Position numbers and translations under genes: made by a program. Of a stretch of 64,000 nucleotides of DNA, positions 49,605 through 60,893 are shown one piece after another. Origin of the DNA: an uncultured Bacteroidota bacterium. Its GTDB lineage: Bacteria > Bacteroidota > Bacteroidia > AKYH767-A > OLB10. The stretch's first letter is position 1; each line of letters opens with the position of its first letter. Below the pieces are notes generated by a model. It had not been told where the DNA came from. It searched no databases and saw nothing but the letters and a program-made list of their open reading frames with translations. The stretch covers positions 27,975 to 91,974 of the forward strand of contig CAIRUC010000125.1 in assembly GCA_903881665.1 (NCBI GenBank). The letters run 5' to 3'.

Positions 49605-52052
49605 ATGATTATTTTAAAATTCGGAGGAAGTTCGGTATCGACACCTCAACGCATTACAGATGTGGCCAACATCGTTCGTTCGTTAAAAACGAAAAACAAA
49701 GCTGCCGTCGTTTTTAGTGCCTTCGGGGGCGTAACCGACGACCTTATTCAAATGTCGCTGTTGGCTTCTCGCAGAAAAGACGATTATATCGACTTGTTTC
49801 ATAAAATTCGTGCTCGACATGTTAACGCTGCTCAAGAGCTCGGTCTTAGAAAAGACAAAGCATTGCATGATTTCCTCGAGTCCACTTTTAATGAGCTCCA
49901 CGACTTATTACATGGGGTTTATCTTGTAAAAGAATTATCGTCTCGCACGCTTGACTTTATTAGTGGACACGGCGAAGTGTTATCTGCGAAAATCATTAGT
50001 CATTATTTCAACAATGTAGGAATTGGATCAACTTTCGTAGATGCACGTCAGTTAGTATGCACCGATGAACGCTTTGGATCCGCTCGCGTTGATTTCAATA
50101 CTACTAATCGCCGTATTGCCGATCATTTTAGAAAAATTAAAGGCGTTGGCGTAATCACAGGATTCGTTGGCGCCACGCAAAAGGGAGAAATGACCACTTT
50201 AGGTAGAGGCGGATCGGATTATTCAGCTTCTATTTTTGGGGCTGCATTAAAGGCTGAAGAAATACAAATCTGGACCGACGTTGATGGTGTTATGACAGCC
50301 GATCCACGTAAAGTCAAAAAGGCTTTCAGCGTTCCTTCAATGACCTATACCGAAGCAATGGAATTAAGTCATTTCGGCGCGAAAGTAATTCACCCACCAA
50401 CAATTCAACCCGCACTTGATAAAGGAATTCCATTACGGATAAAAAACACATTCCGGCCTCATGTTCCAGGTACTTTTATTTCAGTAAAGCCTGGCGACAC
50501 AAATTACATAATAAAAGGAATTTCATCGATTGATGATGTGAGTCTCTTAACAATGCAAGGTAGCGGAATGGTGGGCGTTGCGGGTATCTCGGCTCGTTTA
50601 TTTGGCGCCTTATATCAATCAAAAGTAAATGTAATCTTAATAACGCAAGGATCATCAGAACATACCATCAGCTTTGCTGTAAAACCCGATGATGCTATTA
50701 TTGCAGCAAATGCAATTGAAGACGTTTTCGCGCTAGAAATTAAAGCAAAAATGATTGAAAAAGTACGTGTCGAAAATGGACTTTCCATCGTTGCTGTTAT
50801 CGGGGAGAATATGCGTAACCAACCAGGTGTTTCGGGAAGAATGTTCCAGTCACTTGGTAAAAACGGTATTAGCGTAGTGGCAACAGCTCAAGGATCAAGC
50901 GAGCTAAATATTTCAGTTGTCATTCCTAAGAAAGATTTGCCAAAAGCGCTTAACTCATTACATCAAGGATTCTTCCTTTCCGATGTAAAAACATTGAATG
51001 TATTCTTAGTTGGGGCAGGATTAATTGGAGGTACCTTATTAAAACAAATAGAAATGCACCGTGAATATTTAAAAACTTCGCGATCAATAGAAATTTGTGT
51101 GGCTGGAATTTGCAACAGTAAAAAAATGTTGTTTAACAATGAAGGTGTTTCTGTGAAAAAATGGAAAGATCAATTGATAAACGGCGATATTTCAGATATC
51201 CCTTCTTTTATTGCCAAAATGCAAACAATGAATCTACCTCAAAGTATATTGGTAGATTGCACAGGAGGTGATGTAGTTGCTTCTTTTTATGCAAAAATTC
51301 TCGATAGCAGTATTTCAATTGTTACTCCGAATAAAATTGCAAATTCGGGGACAATGGCAAACTATAAAAAGCTTCATGAAATTGTAAAAAAACGAAACGT
51401 AAGTTTTCTTTATGAAACCAATGTAGGCGCGGGATTACCTGTTATTAACACGCTCAAAGATTTGTTAACAAGCGGCGATCGTATACTTCGTATTGAAGCG
51501 GTTTTATCAGGAACTTTATCATTTATCTTTAACACATTCGACGGTTCGATTTCGTTTAGTGAAATAGTGAAAGAAGCACAAACAAGAGGATACACCGAAC
51601 CAGATCCTCGTGTAGACCTTAGCGGATTAGATGTTGCTCGTAAGTTGTTAATATTGGCTCGCGAAACAGGAATCGAAATCGAATTAAAAGATATTAAGAT
51701 CGAGCAAATACTTCCTCCTGCTTGCGTTAAAGCAAAAACAGTAACTGAATTCTTTTCTGCGCTAAAAACGAATAACGATGTATTTAGTAAACGGGCGATG
51801 AATGCAAATGCAAAAAACAAGAAACTTCGTTTCATTGCTAAATTAGAAAATGGAAAAGCGTCTATCAGTTTACAAGAAGTAGATAGCTCGCATCCGTTTT
51901 ATAACTTATCGGGTAGCGATAATATAATTTCATTCACAACCGAACGATATCATGATCGTCCATTAGTGGTAAAAGGCCCTGGAGCAGGGGCTGAGGTAAC
52001 TGCTGCAGGCGTATTTGCAGAAATTATAAGTTTAAGTCGTTATTTCGAATAA
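49605..52052 (+). CDS. thrA: Bifunctional aspartate kinase / homoserine dehydrogenase
   Basis: MIILKFGGSSVSTPQRI; DVDGVMTADPRKV; ACT-type repeats; VFLVGAGLIGGTLL. Confidence 0.96.
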   Translation: MIILKFGGSSVSTPQRITDVANIVRSLKTKNKAAVVFSAFGGVTDDLIQMSLLASRRKDDYIDLFHKIRARHVNAAQELGLRKDKALHDFLESTFNELHDLLHGVYLVKELSSRTLDFISGHGEVLSAKIISHYFNNVGIGSTFVDARQLVCTDERFGSARVDFNTTNRRIADHFRKIKGVGVITGFVGATQKGEMTTLGRGGSDYSASIFGAALKAEEIQIWTDVDGVMTADPRKVKKAFSVPSMTYTEAMELSHFGAKVIHPPTIQPALDKGIPLRIKNTFRPHVPGTFISVKPGDTNYIIKGISSIDDVSLLTMQGSGMVGVAGISARLFGALYQSKVNVILITQGSSEHTISFAVKPDDAIIAANAIEDVFALEIKAKMIEKVRVENGLSIVAVIGENMRNQPGVSGRMFQSLGKNGISVVATAQGSSELNISVVIPKKDLPKALNSLHQGFFLSDVKTLNVFLVGAGLIGGTLLKQIEMHREYLKTSRSIEICVAGICNSKKMLFNNEGVSVKKWKDQLINGDISDIPSFIAKMQTMNLPQSILVDCTGGDVVASFYAKILDSSISIVTPNKIANSGTMANYKKLHEIVKKRNVSFLYETNVGAGLPVINTLKDLLTSGDRILRIEAVLSGTLSFIFNTFDGSISFSEIVKEAQTRGYTEPDPRVDLSGLDVARKLLILARETGIEIELKDIKIEQILPPACVKAKTVTEFFSALKTNNDVFSKRAMNANAKNKKLRFIAKLENGKASISLQEVDSSHPFYNLSGSDNIISFTTERYHDRPLVVKGPGAGAEVTAAGVFAEIISLSRYFE

Positions 52053-52053
52053 A

Positions 52054-52995
52054 ATGATAGAGAAAAAGAAAGGTATTACCGTTTTCGCTCCTGCAACAGT
52101 AGCTAATATTGCTTGCGGGTTTGATGTATTCGGTATGGCGATAGATCATATTGGAGATGAGGTAACAATAATTCCAAATAAAAAAAACATTTTACAAATA
52201 AAATCAATTATTGGAGATCATAAAAAACTGACGAAAGATGTGCAAGAGAATATTGTGGCCATTTCAATTCAAGCTTTATTAGATGCCTTAAAAAGCAATC
52301 AAGGGTTTGATATTTATTTGAAGAAAAAAATGCCGTTAAGCAGCGGTTTAGGATCAAGTGCCGCTAGTTCGGTAGCAGGATTATTCGCAGCAAACGAGTT
52401 CTTCGGAAAGCCGTTTTCGCGCGCAGAATTGGTTCCTTTTGCAATGGAGGGCGAGCGAATAGCATGCGGAACAGCACATGCCGATAACGTAGCGCCTTCT
52501 TTAATGGGAGGCATCGTTCTTTGCAGAAATGTAAGTCCTGTAGAAGTAATTGCCTTGCCAGTTCCTTCTCTATTATATGCAGTTGTAATTCACCCTCATT
52601 ACGAATTAAAAACTAGCGACTCGCGTAAGGCCTTACCTAAAAAAATTAGCATTAAAACCGCATCTTATCAATGGGCGAATACTGCAGGGTTCGTTCATGC
52701 ATTACATACTAACAACATGGATTTATTAGGACGATGCGTAACAGATCATGTGGCAGAGCCTTTTCGTAGTAAGCTCATTCCGCTTTTTGATGAAGTTAAA
52801 TTAGCTGCGCTACATTCAGGGGCGCTAGCGTGCAGTATTAGTGGATCGGGACCTTCGATTTTTGCTTTAACAAAAGGAGCTGCAAATGCAAAAAAAATTG
52901 CAGAAGCAATGAAATCCGTGTATAAAAAATCAGAAATGGGGGCCGATGTTTATATCTCAAAAATAAATAGCAAAGGTGCTAAAAAAATAAAATAA
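52054..52995 (+). CDS. thrB: Homoserine kinase
   Basis: FAPATVANIACGFDVFG; PLSSGLGSSAAS; GHMP fold. Confidence 0.96.
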   Translation: MIEKKKGITVFAPATVANIACGFDVFGMAIDHIGDEVTIIPNKKNILQIKSIIGDHKKLTKDVQENIVAISIQALLDALKSNQGFDIYLKKKMPLSSGLGSSAASSVAGLFAANEFFGKPFSRAELVPFAMEGERIACGTAHADNVAPSLMGGIVLCRNVSPVEVIALPVPSLLYAVVIHPHYELKTSDSRKALPKKISIKTASYQWANTAGFVHALHTNNMDLLGRCVTDHVAEPFRSKLIPLFDEVKLAALHSGALACSISGSGPSIFALTKGAANAKKIAEAMKSVYKKSEMGADVYISKINSKGAKKIK

Positions 52996-52998
52996 AAT

Positions 52999-54300
52999 AT
53001 GCGATTTTATTCCACTAATAGTCCGTTATCATTTACTTCTTTAGCAGATGCAATTATGAAAAGTCTTCCTGAAGATAACGGATTATTTATGCCGGAAACC
53101 ATCCCGGCTTTATCTCCTGAATTCTTCGAGAATATTGAACGTTCTTCGTTTTCTGAAATAGCATTTGAAGTAGCAAAACAATATTTATCACCTGATTTAT
53201 CATTAAAAGAAATTCGTGAAATAACAGATGATGCTATAAATTTTCCCGTGCCGCTAGTAGAATTAGAAAAGGGTACTTTTATGCTCGAATTATTTCATGG
53301 ACCTACCCTTGCCTTTAAAGATGTTGGCGCTCGATTTATGTCGAGGACAATGGCATTATTAAATAAAAATCAATCGAAGAAGTTAACAATTCTTGTTGCT
53401 ACTTCGGGAGATACGGGTAGTGCAGTTGCTAATGGGTTTTACAAAGTTGAAGGAATTGAAGTTATCATTCTTTACCCTTCGGGAAAAGTTAGTCCGTTGC
53501 AAGAAAAACAGCTCACTACACTTGGGGGAAACATAACAGCATTAGAAATTAAAGGAACCTTCGATGATTGTCAACGAATGGTGAAGCTGGCTTTCCTAGA
53601 TACATCGCTCCGTGAAAAATACCGACTAAGCTCTGCTAACAGTATTAATATTGCGCGCTTAATTCCTCAAAGTTTTTATTATTTCGATGCCTTTCGTCAA
53701 TTAAAAGATAAGTCCGCGCCCGTATATTTCTCTGTCCCAAGTGGTAACTTCGGAAATTTAACCGCTGGATTATTAGCGAAACGGATGGGCCTTCCTATTG
53801 CAGCATTTATTGCCTCTACCAATGAAAATAATAGTGTTCCTCGTTATTTGAACTCAGGAGAATACGAACCAACCCATACCATAGCAACTATATCGAATGC
53901 AATGGATGTTGGGGCTCCGAGCAACTTTGCTAGAATGAATCATCTTTATCACGAGTCAGTAGATGAAATGCGAAGCGATATTACAGGATATTACTTTAGT
54001 GATACTGATACGAGGTCAGAAATGATAAATACGTATAGTCGTTACCGTTATATGCTCGATCCACATGCCGCTGTTGGATTACTAGGATGGAAGGAATTTA
54101 AAAAGTCGGCTCCAGATCATGCGCAAGGAATTGTTCTTGAAACGGCGCATCCTACTAAATTTATTGACGTAGTTAAAGAAACATTAAACATTGAACCTGA
54201 AATTCCGAAAGCATTAGCAGATTTAATTACTCTTGAAAAGAAAAGCGTATTGATGGGTCCAGAATATGAAGGGTTGAAGTCATTCTTAATGAGTCGTTGA
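52999..54300 (+). CDS. thrC: Threonine synthase
   Basis: MLELFHGPTLAFKDVGARF; VATSGDTGSAVANGF. Confidence 0.96.
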   Translation: MRFYSTNSPLSFTSLADAIMKSLPEDNGLFMPETIPALSPEFFENIERSSFSEIAFEVAKQYLSPDLSLKEIREITDDAINFPVPLVELEKGTFMLELFHGPTLAFKDVGARFMSRTMALLNKNQSKKLTILVATSGDTGSAVANGFYKVEGIEVIILYPSGKVSPLQEKQLTTLGGNITALEIKGTFDDCQRMVKLAFLDTSLREKYRLSSANSINIARLIPQSFYYFDAFRQLKDKSAPVYFSVPSGNFGNLTAGLLAKRMGLPIAAFIASTNENNSVPRYLNSGEYEPTHTIATISNAMDVGAPSNFARMNHLYHESVDEMRSDITGYYFSDTDTRSEMINTYSRYRYMLDPHAAVGLLGWKEFKKSAPDHAQGIVLETAHPTKFIDVVKETLNIEPEIPKALADLITLEKKSVLMGPEYEGLKSFLMSR

Positions 54301-54375
54301 TTTCAAATTGTAGCGTACCTCGGCTCTCGATAATAATATTGTCAATAAGTATTCATCAACAAATAGCTGAATAGA

Positions 54376-54410
54376 AAAGCCCGATCAAATCTAATTGATC
54401 GGACTTTGTT
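54376..54410 (+). terminator. Terminator-like hairpin after thrC
   Basis: AAAGCCCGATCAA-atctaa-TTGATCGGACTTT with one mismatch. Confidence 0.65.
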
Positions 54411-54537
54411 TAATTATTACAAATAGGAATTGAGGATTTTAACCCAAATTTTTCTCACAACGAAGTATGCGCCGCTTCTCTTGGAGTTTCGAATAGTTGA
54501 TTTGCGCGGTGTAAAAAAAGCAAGAGAAAAAATTAAA

Positions 54538-54568
54538 AACCCTCTGTTATCAAACGTAACAGAGGGTT
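54538..54568 (-). terminator. Bidirectional terminator downstream of rnr
   Basis: AACCCTCTGTTA-tcaaacg-TAACAGAGGGTT with T-rich tails on both strands. Confidence 0.85.
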
Positions 54569-54592
54569 AATTTTTTCACATCGATGTATGCA

Positions 54593-56896
54593 TTATCTTC
54601 GATTTTTCTTTTTTACTTCCTTCGCAAAACCGCGAGGCTTCGATTTTTTTTCAGCGCTGCTTCTGCTATTGCCTCCTTGCGAACGAGATCCTTTATCAAA
54701 ACGGATTCCGATATCATCTTCTAATACAAAGTCGATTTGCTTTTTGAGAAGATCGGCCGATTTTAATTTAACACGTAGTGTATCTCCAAGCTGGTAGCGT
54801 TTTTTGTTGCGATGTCCTACTAGGCAATAAGCTACTTCATCAAGTTCATAAAAATCATCCTTAAGGTCTCTAACACGAATTAACCCCTCGCATTTACTAT
54901 GGATAAGTTCAACATAAATTCCCCATTCGGTAACACCCGAAATCATTCCGTCAAAAACCTCTCCTTCTCTTCCCATCAAATATTGAGCTTGTTTGAACTT
55001 AATCGACGCACGCTCTGCTTCAGATGCTTTAATTTCCATCTCCGTGCTATGTTTACATTGCTCTTCGATATCTGCTGCATCGGCAGGTTTGCCTTCTTTC
55101 AAGTAGTAATCTAATAGTCGATGTACCATCACATCAGGATATCTTCTTATGGGTGATGTGAAGTGCGTATAATAATCGAAAGCCAATCCATAGTGACCTA
55201 TATTATCGGTTGTATAAACCGCTTTCGCCATTGTGCGAATTGCAAGTTGCTCTAAAACATTTTGCTCTCTCGAACCTTTTATGTCTTTCATGAGCTTATT
55301 AATTGAGTGCGCTACTTCTCTATCTGTTCTTGTATTAATTTTATGCCCGAAGCGAGCAGCAAATAACGCAAACTTATCTAGTTTCTCTCCCGAAGGCGAA
55401 TCATGTATTCTATAAACAAAAGGATGTTCTTTTCCTGTTTTTTCGTGTAGCTTTTTCCCAACAAACTCAGCTACCTTACGATTTGCTAAAAGCATAAATT
55501 CTTCAATCAATTTGTTGCTGTCTTTGTTTTCTTTTAAATAAACATCAACGGGCATTCCGTTTTCATCGAGACGGAATTTTACTTCTACTTTTTCGAAGGT
55601 AATCGCTCCGTTTTTAAATCTTTCTTTACGCATTTTTAAAGCCAACTCTTGCATAGCAAGAATTTCTTTCTCTAATGGGCCCTTGCCTGTTTCAATAACA
55701 GCTTGCGCTTCTTCGTACGTAAATCTTTTTTGTGAATGAATCACCGTTCTTCCAAACCACTCGGCAACAACTTGTGCTTCGTCATTCATTTCGAATACGG
55801 CAGAGTACGTGAGTTTGTCTTCTCCCGGACGCAATGAACAAACATTATTACTTAGCTTTTCGGGCAACATCGGAATTACGCGATCTACTAAATAAATTGA
55901 CGTTGCGCGATCAAATCCTTCGGTATCGAGGGGTGAACCAGGATGTACATAATGTGATACATCGGCAATATGTACTCCAATTTCCATATGTCCATTCGGT
56001 AACCATTGAATCGATAATGCATCATCAAAATCTTTTGCATCGGCCGGATCAATAGTAAACGTGGTAATTTTTCTGAAGTCGCGACGTTTCTTAATTTCTT
56101 TTGAAGGAATATCGAACGGAATAGCGGCGGCTTCTTTCTCTACTTCCGTAGGGAAATGTAATGGAAAACCAAACTCTACCAAAATAGCATCCATTTCAGT
56201 GTCGTTGTCTCCGGGTTTACCTAATACTTTTACGATTTCTCCTTGTGGATTTTTTGCATCGGGCAACCATTCAATAATTTTTGCAACCGCTTTTTGTCCG
56301 TTAACAGCGCCATTTAGTTTTGATAGTGGAATAAAAATATCAACTCCGCCACCCCTATAATTTTCACTACTTAAAAAAGCAAATCGCTCGCTCACTTGTA
56401 CAATGCCCGCAAATTCATTTCTTGCTCTTTCAATAACTTCTACCACTTCACCATCGTTGCGCTGACCTTTTTTCTTAGCATATAAACTCACTTTAACGAT
56501 GTCGCCTTTTAACGCATTTAGTGTGCTTCCTTTTGCAATAAAAATATCTTCTTCAAAGTTTTCGTTGATTACATATGCATTGCCACTTGACGTAATATCG
56601 ATTTTTCCAGTAACAAAATTCTCGGTTGGAAATAAACGGTATTTACCGCGAGAACCATCTTCAAGCTCTCCTGAAAACGACATCGCGTCCAGCTCTTCCA
56701 TCACGATTACTTTCAATTCATCTTCCGAAACTTCTTCGATAAAAAGCGATGCGGCTTCATTAAAAGGGTCTTGTGTTACTTTTTTGAGTACTTGTTTATA
56801 GTTAAACCACTTACTCGGGTGTTCTTTAAAAACAGTAAGCATCGCCTGTTTAATTAATGGGCGGAAATCTGTTACTGAGGGCTTTTTCTTCGCCAT
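54593..56896 (-). CDS. rnr: Ribonuclease R
   Basis: TIDPADAKDFDDALSI, GVHIADVSHYV, HFTSPIRRYPDV, C-terminal S1 domain and basic tail. Confidence 0.96.
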   Translation of the reverse strand: MAKKKPSVTDFRPLIKQAMLTVFKEHPSKWFNYKQVLKKVTQDPFNEAASLFIEEVSEDELKVIVMEELDAMSFSGELEDGSRGKYRLFPTENFVTGKIDITSSGNAYVINENFEEDIFIAKGSTLNALKGDIVKVSLYAKKKGQRNDGEVVEVIERARNEFAGIVQVSERFAFLSSENYRGGGVDIFIPLSKLNGAVNGQKAVAKIIEWLPDAKNPQGEIVKVLGKPGDNDTEMDAILVEFGFPLHFPTEVEKEAAAIPFDIPSKEIKKRRDFRKITTFTIDPADAKDFDDALSIQWLPNGHMEIGVHIADVSHYVHPGSPLDTEGFDRATSIYLVDRVIPMLPEKLSNNVCSLRPGEDKLTYSAVFEMNDEAQVVAEWFGRTVIHSQKRFTYEEAQAVIETGKGPLEKEILAMQELALKMRKERFKNGAITFEKVEVKFRLDENGMPVDVYLKENKDSNKLIEEFMLLANRKVAEFVGKKLHEKTGKEHPFVYRIHDSPSGEKLDKFALFAARFGHKINTRTDREVAHSINKLMKDIKGSREQNVLEQLAIRTMAKAVYTTDNIGHYGLAFDYYTHFTSPIRRYPDVMVHRLLDYYLKEGKPADAADIEEQCKHSTEMEIKASEAERASIKFKQAQYLMGREGEVFDGMISGVTEWGIYVELIHSKCEGLIRVRDLKDDFYELDEVAYCLVGHRNKKRYQLGDTLRVKLKSADLLKKQIDFVLEDDIGIRFDKGSRSQGGNSRSSAEKKSKPRGFAKEVKKKNRR

Positions 56897-57031
56897 GTTA
56901 AAATTGATTATTAATTGTTTTTTACTTTTCGAAAAGTGTTTTACGAATGTAGCGGTTATTTATTCCGTTTTATTCTATGTGTTTGTAAAGAAATCATCGG
57001 TTAAATGTTAACAAATGTTTCTAAAAAATAA

Positions 57032-57054
57032 AGGCGGACCATCTAGATCCGCCT
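57032..57054 (-). terminator. Terminator downstream of folB
   Basis: AGGCGGA...TCCGCCT then T-rich on the minus strand. Confidence 0.7.
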
Positions 57055-57058
57055 ACTA

Positions 57059-57406
57059 TTATTCTTCTATGATTACTACTGCTTTTCCTAACTGACCATT
57101 TACCGGAGGATTGTATTTAGTGACGGCCACCTTACTCTTTAATACTTCTGGGTATGCCGCTTTTACTCTCTTCATAATCCTTCCCGCAACATGTTCAATC
57201 AGTTTGCTTCGGATTGCCATCTCTTCTCTTACGAGATCATGCAATACCACATAATCGGCAGTATCTCCCAGCTCATCGCTGTTTAGCGCTTTGGTGAAGT
57301 CCATTTCTAATTCAAGATCAACGGAGAATCGTTGCCCGATTTTTCCTTCTTCTTCCATGCATCCATGATACGCGTAGCATTCAATATCGTTGATGAGTAT
57401 TTTCAT
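57059..57406 (-). CDS. folB: Dihydroneopterin aldolase
   Basis: [36 protein letters not shown]; start 57406 preferred over 57433. Confidence 0.9.
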   Translation of the reverse strand: MKILINDIECYAYHGCMEEEGKIGQRFSVDLELEMDFTKALNSDELGDTADYVVLHDLVREEMAIRSKLIEHVAGRIMKRVKAAYPEVLKSKVAVTKYNPPVNGQLGKAVVIIEE

Positions 57407-59076
57407 TAGTCTTTCTTCTGTTCTTTCGCCCAAGCATCTTTAAGCGTTACGGTACGGTTGAAAACAAGATGATCAGTTGTTGAATCAATATCTGGACAGA
57501 AATATCCTTTGCGAATAAACTGGAATAAATCGCCAGGCTTCGCCCCTTTTAAGGATGGCTCTACAAATGCATTATTAATCACATGTAAACTATCTGCATT
57601 GATGTATTCTTTAAAATCTCCTTCTTCACTAGATGGATCTTCTACTTTAAACAATCGATCGTACAATCGAACTTCTGCAGTAATTGCATGCGGTATGCTT
57701 ATCCAATGAATTGTTCCTTTTACATTTATTCCGCTGTTATCGCTTCCGCTTTTACTCTCAGGAATATAACTGCAGTGTATTTCCGTAATATTTCCTTCTG
57801 CATCTTTTTTAAAATCTTCACATTTAATAATATAGGCATGTTTCAAACGAACCAAAAGCCCCGGGCCTAGTCTGAAGAATTTTTTTGGTGCATTTTCCAT
57901 AAAATCTTCGCGCTCTATCCATAGCTCTCTGCTGAATGGTAATTCACGTGTTCCTCCATGATCTTCTGCCTCCGGATTGTTTTCTCCTGTTAAGATTTCT
58001 GTTTGTCCTTCAGGATAATTGGTGATAATTAATTTCACAGGATCTAAAACAGCCATCACACGGTTAGCGCGTTTGTTTAAATCTTCACGCACACAAAATT
58101 CCAGAAAACCTACATCAATAATATTTTCACGTCGTGCTACTCCTACGCGTGTGGCAAAATTACGAATGCTTTCTGGTGTAAATCCTCTTCTTCTATAAGC
58201 ACTAATCGTGGGCATGCGAGGATCATCCCATCCACTAACATGCTTTTCGTTTACTAGCTGTAAAAGCTTACGCTTACTCATTACCGTATAGGTAAGGTTG
58301 AGACGCGCAAATTCGTATTGTTTACTAGGAAAAATGGTTAGCTGATTAATAAACCATTCGTATAATGGTTTGTGTACTTCGAACTCAAGCGTACAAATAG
58401 AATGTGTTATTTTCTCGATAGAATCACTCTGCCCGTGCGCAAAATCATACATCGGATAGATGCACCATTTATCTCCTGTGCGGTGATGGTGAGCGTGCTT
58501 AATGCGGTAGATGATGGGATCGCGCATGTGCATGTTTGGCGACGTCATATCTATTTTTGCACGAAGTACTTTTTCTCCATCTTTAAATTCACCGTTTTTC
58601 ATGCGAGTGAAAAGATCAAGGTTTTCGGCAACGCTGCGCTCTCTAAATGGACTCGACTTACCGGCTTCGGTAGGTGTTCCTTTTAAAGCAGCGATTTGTT
58701 CTGCTGTACTGTCATCAACATAGGCTAGCCCTTTATTAATGAGTGTAACTGCAAAATCATAAATTTGATCGAAATAATCAGAAGCATAATAAACATTCGC
58801 CCACTCAAAACCCAACCATTTTACGTCGGCTTTAATGCTATCTACATATTCTGTTTCTTCCTTCTCCGGATTGGTGTCGTCGAAACGAAGATTGGTTTGT
58901 CCATTGAATTGTTGAGCTAAACCGAAGTTTACGCAAATTGATTTGGCATGCCCAATATGGAGATAACCATTTGGCTCGGGAGGGAATCGCGTTAATACTC
59001 TTCCACCGTGTTTTCCATTCTTTACGTCTTCCTCAATAATTTCTTCTAAGAAATTCGGTCCTTTTTCTGTGCTCAT
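57406..59076 (-). CDS. glnS: Glutamine--tRNA ligase
   Basis: [35 protein letters not shown]-type motif. Confidence 0.96.
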   Translation of the reverse strand: MSTEKGPNFLEEIIEEDVKNGKHGGRVLTRFPPEPNGYLHIGHAKSICVNFGLAQQFNGQTNLRFDDTNPEKEETEYVDSIKADVKWLGFEWANVYYASDYFDQIYDFAVTLINKGLAYVDDSTAEQIAALKGTPTEAGKSSPFRERSVAENLDLFTRMKNGEFKDGEKVLRAKIDMTSPNMHMRDPIIYRIKHAHHHRTGDKWCIYPMYDFAHGQSDSIEKITHSICTLEFEVHKPLYEWFINQLTIFPSKQYEFARLNLTYTVMSKRKLLQLVNEKHVSGWDDPRMPTISAYRRRGFTPESIRNFATRVGVARRENIIDVGFLEFCVREDLNKRANRVMAVLDPVKLIITNYPEGQTEILTGENNPEAEDHGGTRELPFSRELWIEREDFMENAPKKFFRLGPGLLVRLKHAYIIKCEDFKKDAEGNITEIHCSYIPESKSGSDNSGINVKGTIHWISIPHAITAEVRLYDRLFKVEDPSSEEGDFKEYINADSLHVINNAFVEPSLKGAKPGDLFQFIRKGYFCPDIDSTTDHLVFNRTVTLKDAWAKEQKKD

Positions 59077-59238
59077 AACTCGTTAACTAAGATCTTCTAA
59101 TTGAAATGCAAAAATACAATATGTTTCGGTCTATAATGGCTTTTTTGAGCCTATTTGATGGCATTCAACAATGATTTTGGTGGGCTATTTGCGTTTAGTG
59201 AAAAGAGTACTGAAGACGAAGAAACCAAAATTTGTCTT

Positions 59239-60783
59239 CTATTTATTCAATGCCGCTCTTCCCGCTCCAATTCTCTTGTTTACTTCTTCATTACCCAGAA
59301 GTGCAATCATGCCGAATAAATCAAGGCCACTACCTTGACCGCTCAATAATACGCGGAACATTTGTAATACATCTCCCGGTTTTAATTCTTGCTGCGCAGC
59401 AAGTTGTTCGAAGGCAAGCTTTGCGTTCTCTGCTGTGAAATCACTTACAGTATTTAATTGTGCTGGTAGTGCGGCAAAGAATGTTTTTGCTTTATCGTTC
59501 CATCTTTTAGCAACTACTTTTTCATCGTATGTTGTTGGCGATTCGAACAAACAAGTGCTCATGCCGATCATCTCATGTTCAAAATAAATACGGTCTTTTA
59601 CTAATCGAGCTGCCGCTGTAGCAAACGGCATAGTTGCACGGGCATCGTCATTCCCTAATTTCTGTTTCATTTGTAGAACAAACTTTTCTGCAAGCAATTC
59701 TTCTGGCTGTTGACGAAGATATTGTTCATTAAACCACTTTGCTTTATCGGGATCGAAGCGTGCTCCTGCTTTATGTACTCTTTCGAATGAAAAAGCTTTT
59801 ATTAATTCATCCATCGAGAATATTTCTTGCTCTGTTCCTGGATTCCATCCCAGAAATGCAAGCATATTCACAAAGGCATCCTTATAATAACCTTTCTCTC
59901 TATACCCAGATGAAATTTCTCCCGATGCAGGGTCTTTCCATTCGAGAGGGAACACCGGAAATCCTAAACGATCTCCGTCGCGCTTACTTAGCTTACCATT
60001 GCCTTCCGGCTTTAGTAGTAAGGGTAAGTGTGCATATTGAGGCATTTTATCGGCAAGGCCGAGATATTGATAAATTAAAATATGTGCTGGCGCAGATGGC
60101 AACCATTCTTCACCTCTGATAGCATGTGTAATTTCCATCATGATATCATCAACGATGTGCGCGAGGTGATAAGTGGGCATACCATCTGCTTTAATCATCA
60201 CCTTATCATCTACAAGATTACTATCGAACGACACATCGCCGCGTACCATATCTGTAAAAGAAACAGTGGTTCCAGGTTCTACTTTTAAGCGAATCACATA
60301 GGCGTCGCCGTTAGCCATTCTCTTCGCCGTTTCTTCTGCAGAAAGTGTTAAAGAGTTGGTCATTGAAAGGCGGGAATGATTGTCATATTGCCAATTATGA
60401 TTTCCAGCCGCTTCTGCTTCTTTGCGTATAGCCTCTAACTCAGCTGTTGAATCAAAAGCAATGTATGCATGACCAGTATTTATCAAATGATCGGCATATT
60501 GGCGGTAGTATCCTTTCTCTTTACGTTCACTTTGACGGTAAGGCATGTGAGGCCCACCGAAACCAACTCCTTCATCGGGAATAATTCCGCACCAAGTAAG
60601 GGCTTCAATGATATACTCCTCGGCGCCCGGCACATAACGGTTTTGGTCGGTATCTTCGATACGCAAAATAAATTGTCCATTATGCTGTTTAGCAAACAGA
60701 TAGGCATATAAAGCTGTTCTTACTCCACCCATATGGAGCGGGCCTGTAGGGCTTGGGGCAAATCGGGTCCTTACGGAAGTCAT
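59239..60783 (-). CDS. gltX: Glutamate--tRNA ligase
   Basis: RTRFAPSPTGPLHMGGVRTALYAYLFAK; GKLSKRDGDR; ORF opens at 60810. Confidence 0.95.
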   Translation of the reverse strand: MTSVRTRFAPSPTGPLHMGGVRTALYAYLFAKQHNGQFILRIEDTDQNRYVPGAEEYIIEALTWCGIIPDEGVGFGGPHMPYRQSERKEKGYYRQYADHLINTGHAYIAFDSTAELEAIRKEAEAAGNHNWQYDNHSRLSMTNSLTLSAEETAKRMANGDAYVIRLKVEPGTTVSFTDMVRGDVSFDSNLVDDKVMIKADGMPTYHLAHIVDDIMMEITHAIRGEEWLPSAPAHILIYQYLGLADKMPQYAHLPLLLKPEGNGKLSKRDGDRLGFPVFPLEWKDPASGEISSGYREKGYYKDAFVNMLAFLGWNPGTEQEIFSMDELIKAFSFERVHKAGARFDPDKAKWFNEQYLRQQPEELLAEKFVLQMKQKLGNDDARATMPFATAAARLVKDRIYFEHEMIGMSTCLFESPTTYDEKVVAKRWNDKAKTFFAALPAQLNTVSDFTAENAKLAFEQLAAQQELKPGDVLQMFRVLLSGQGSGLDLFGMIALLGNEEVNKRIGAGRAALNK

Positions 60784-60867
60784 TGTTTCACTGATTTTAT
60801 GAGAGGACAAAGATAGTGGTTAGAATAGAATATATTCTTTGTCGATAAATTTCGAAAACACATAAAA

Positions 60868-60889
60868 AAAGAGCGGTTGTCCGCTCTTT
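60868..60889 (-). terminator. Rho-independent terminator for the LRR protein gene
   Basis: AAAGAGCGG-ttgt-CCGCTCTTT followed by T run on the minus strand. Confidence 0.88.
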
Positions 60890-60893
60890 AAAA

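Noticed and set aside
49484-49717. Possible thr operon leader peptide or attenuator
   Set aside because: The ORF is not Thr/Ile-rich, overlaps thrA in another frame, and I found no clear terminator/antiterminator pair
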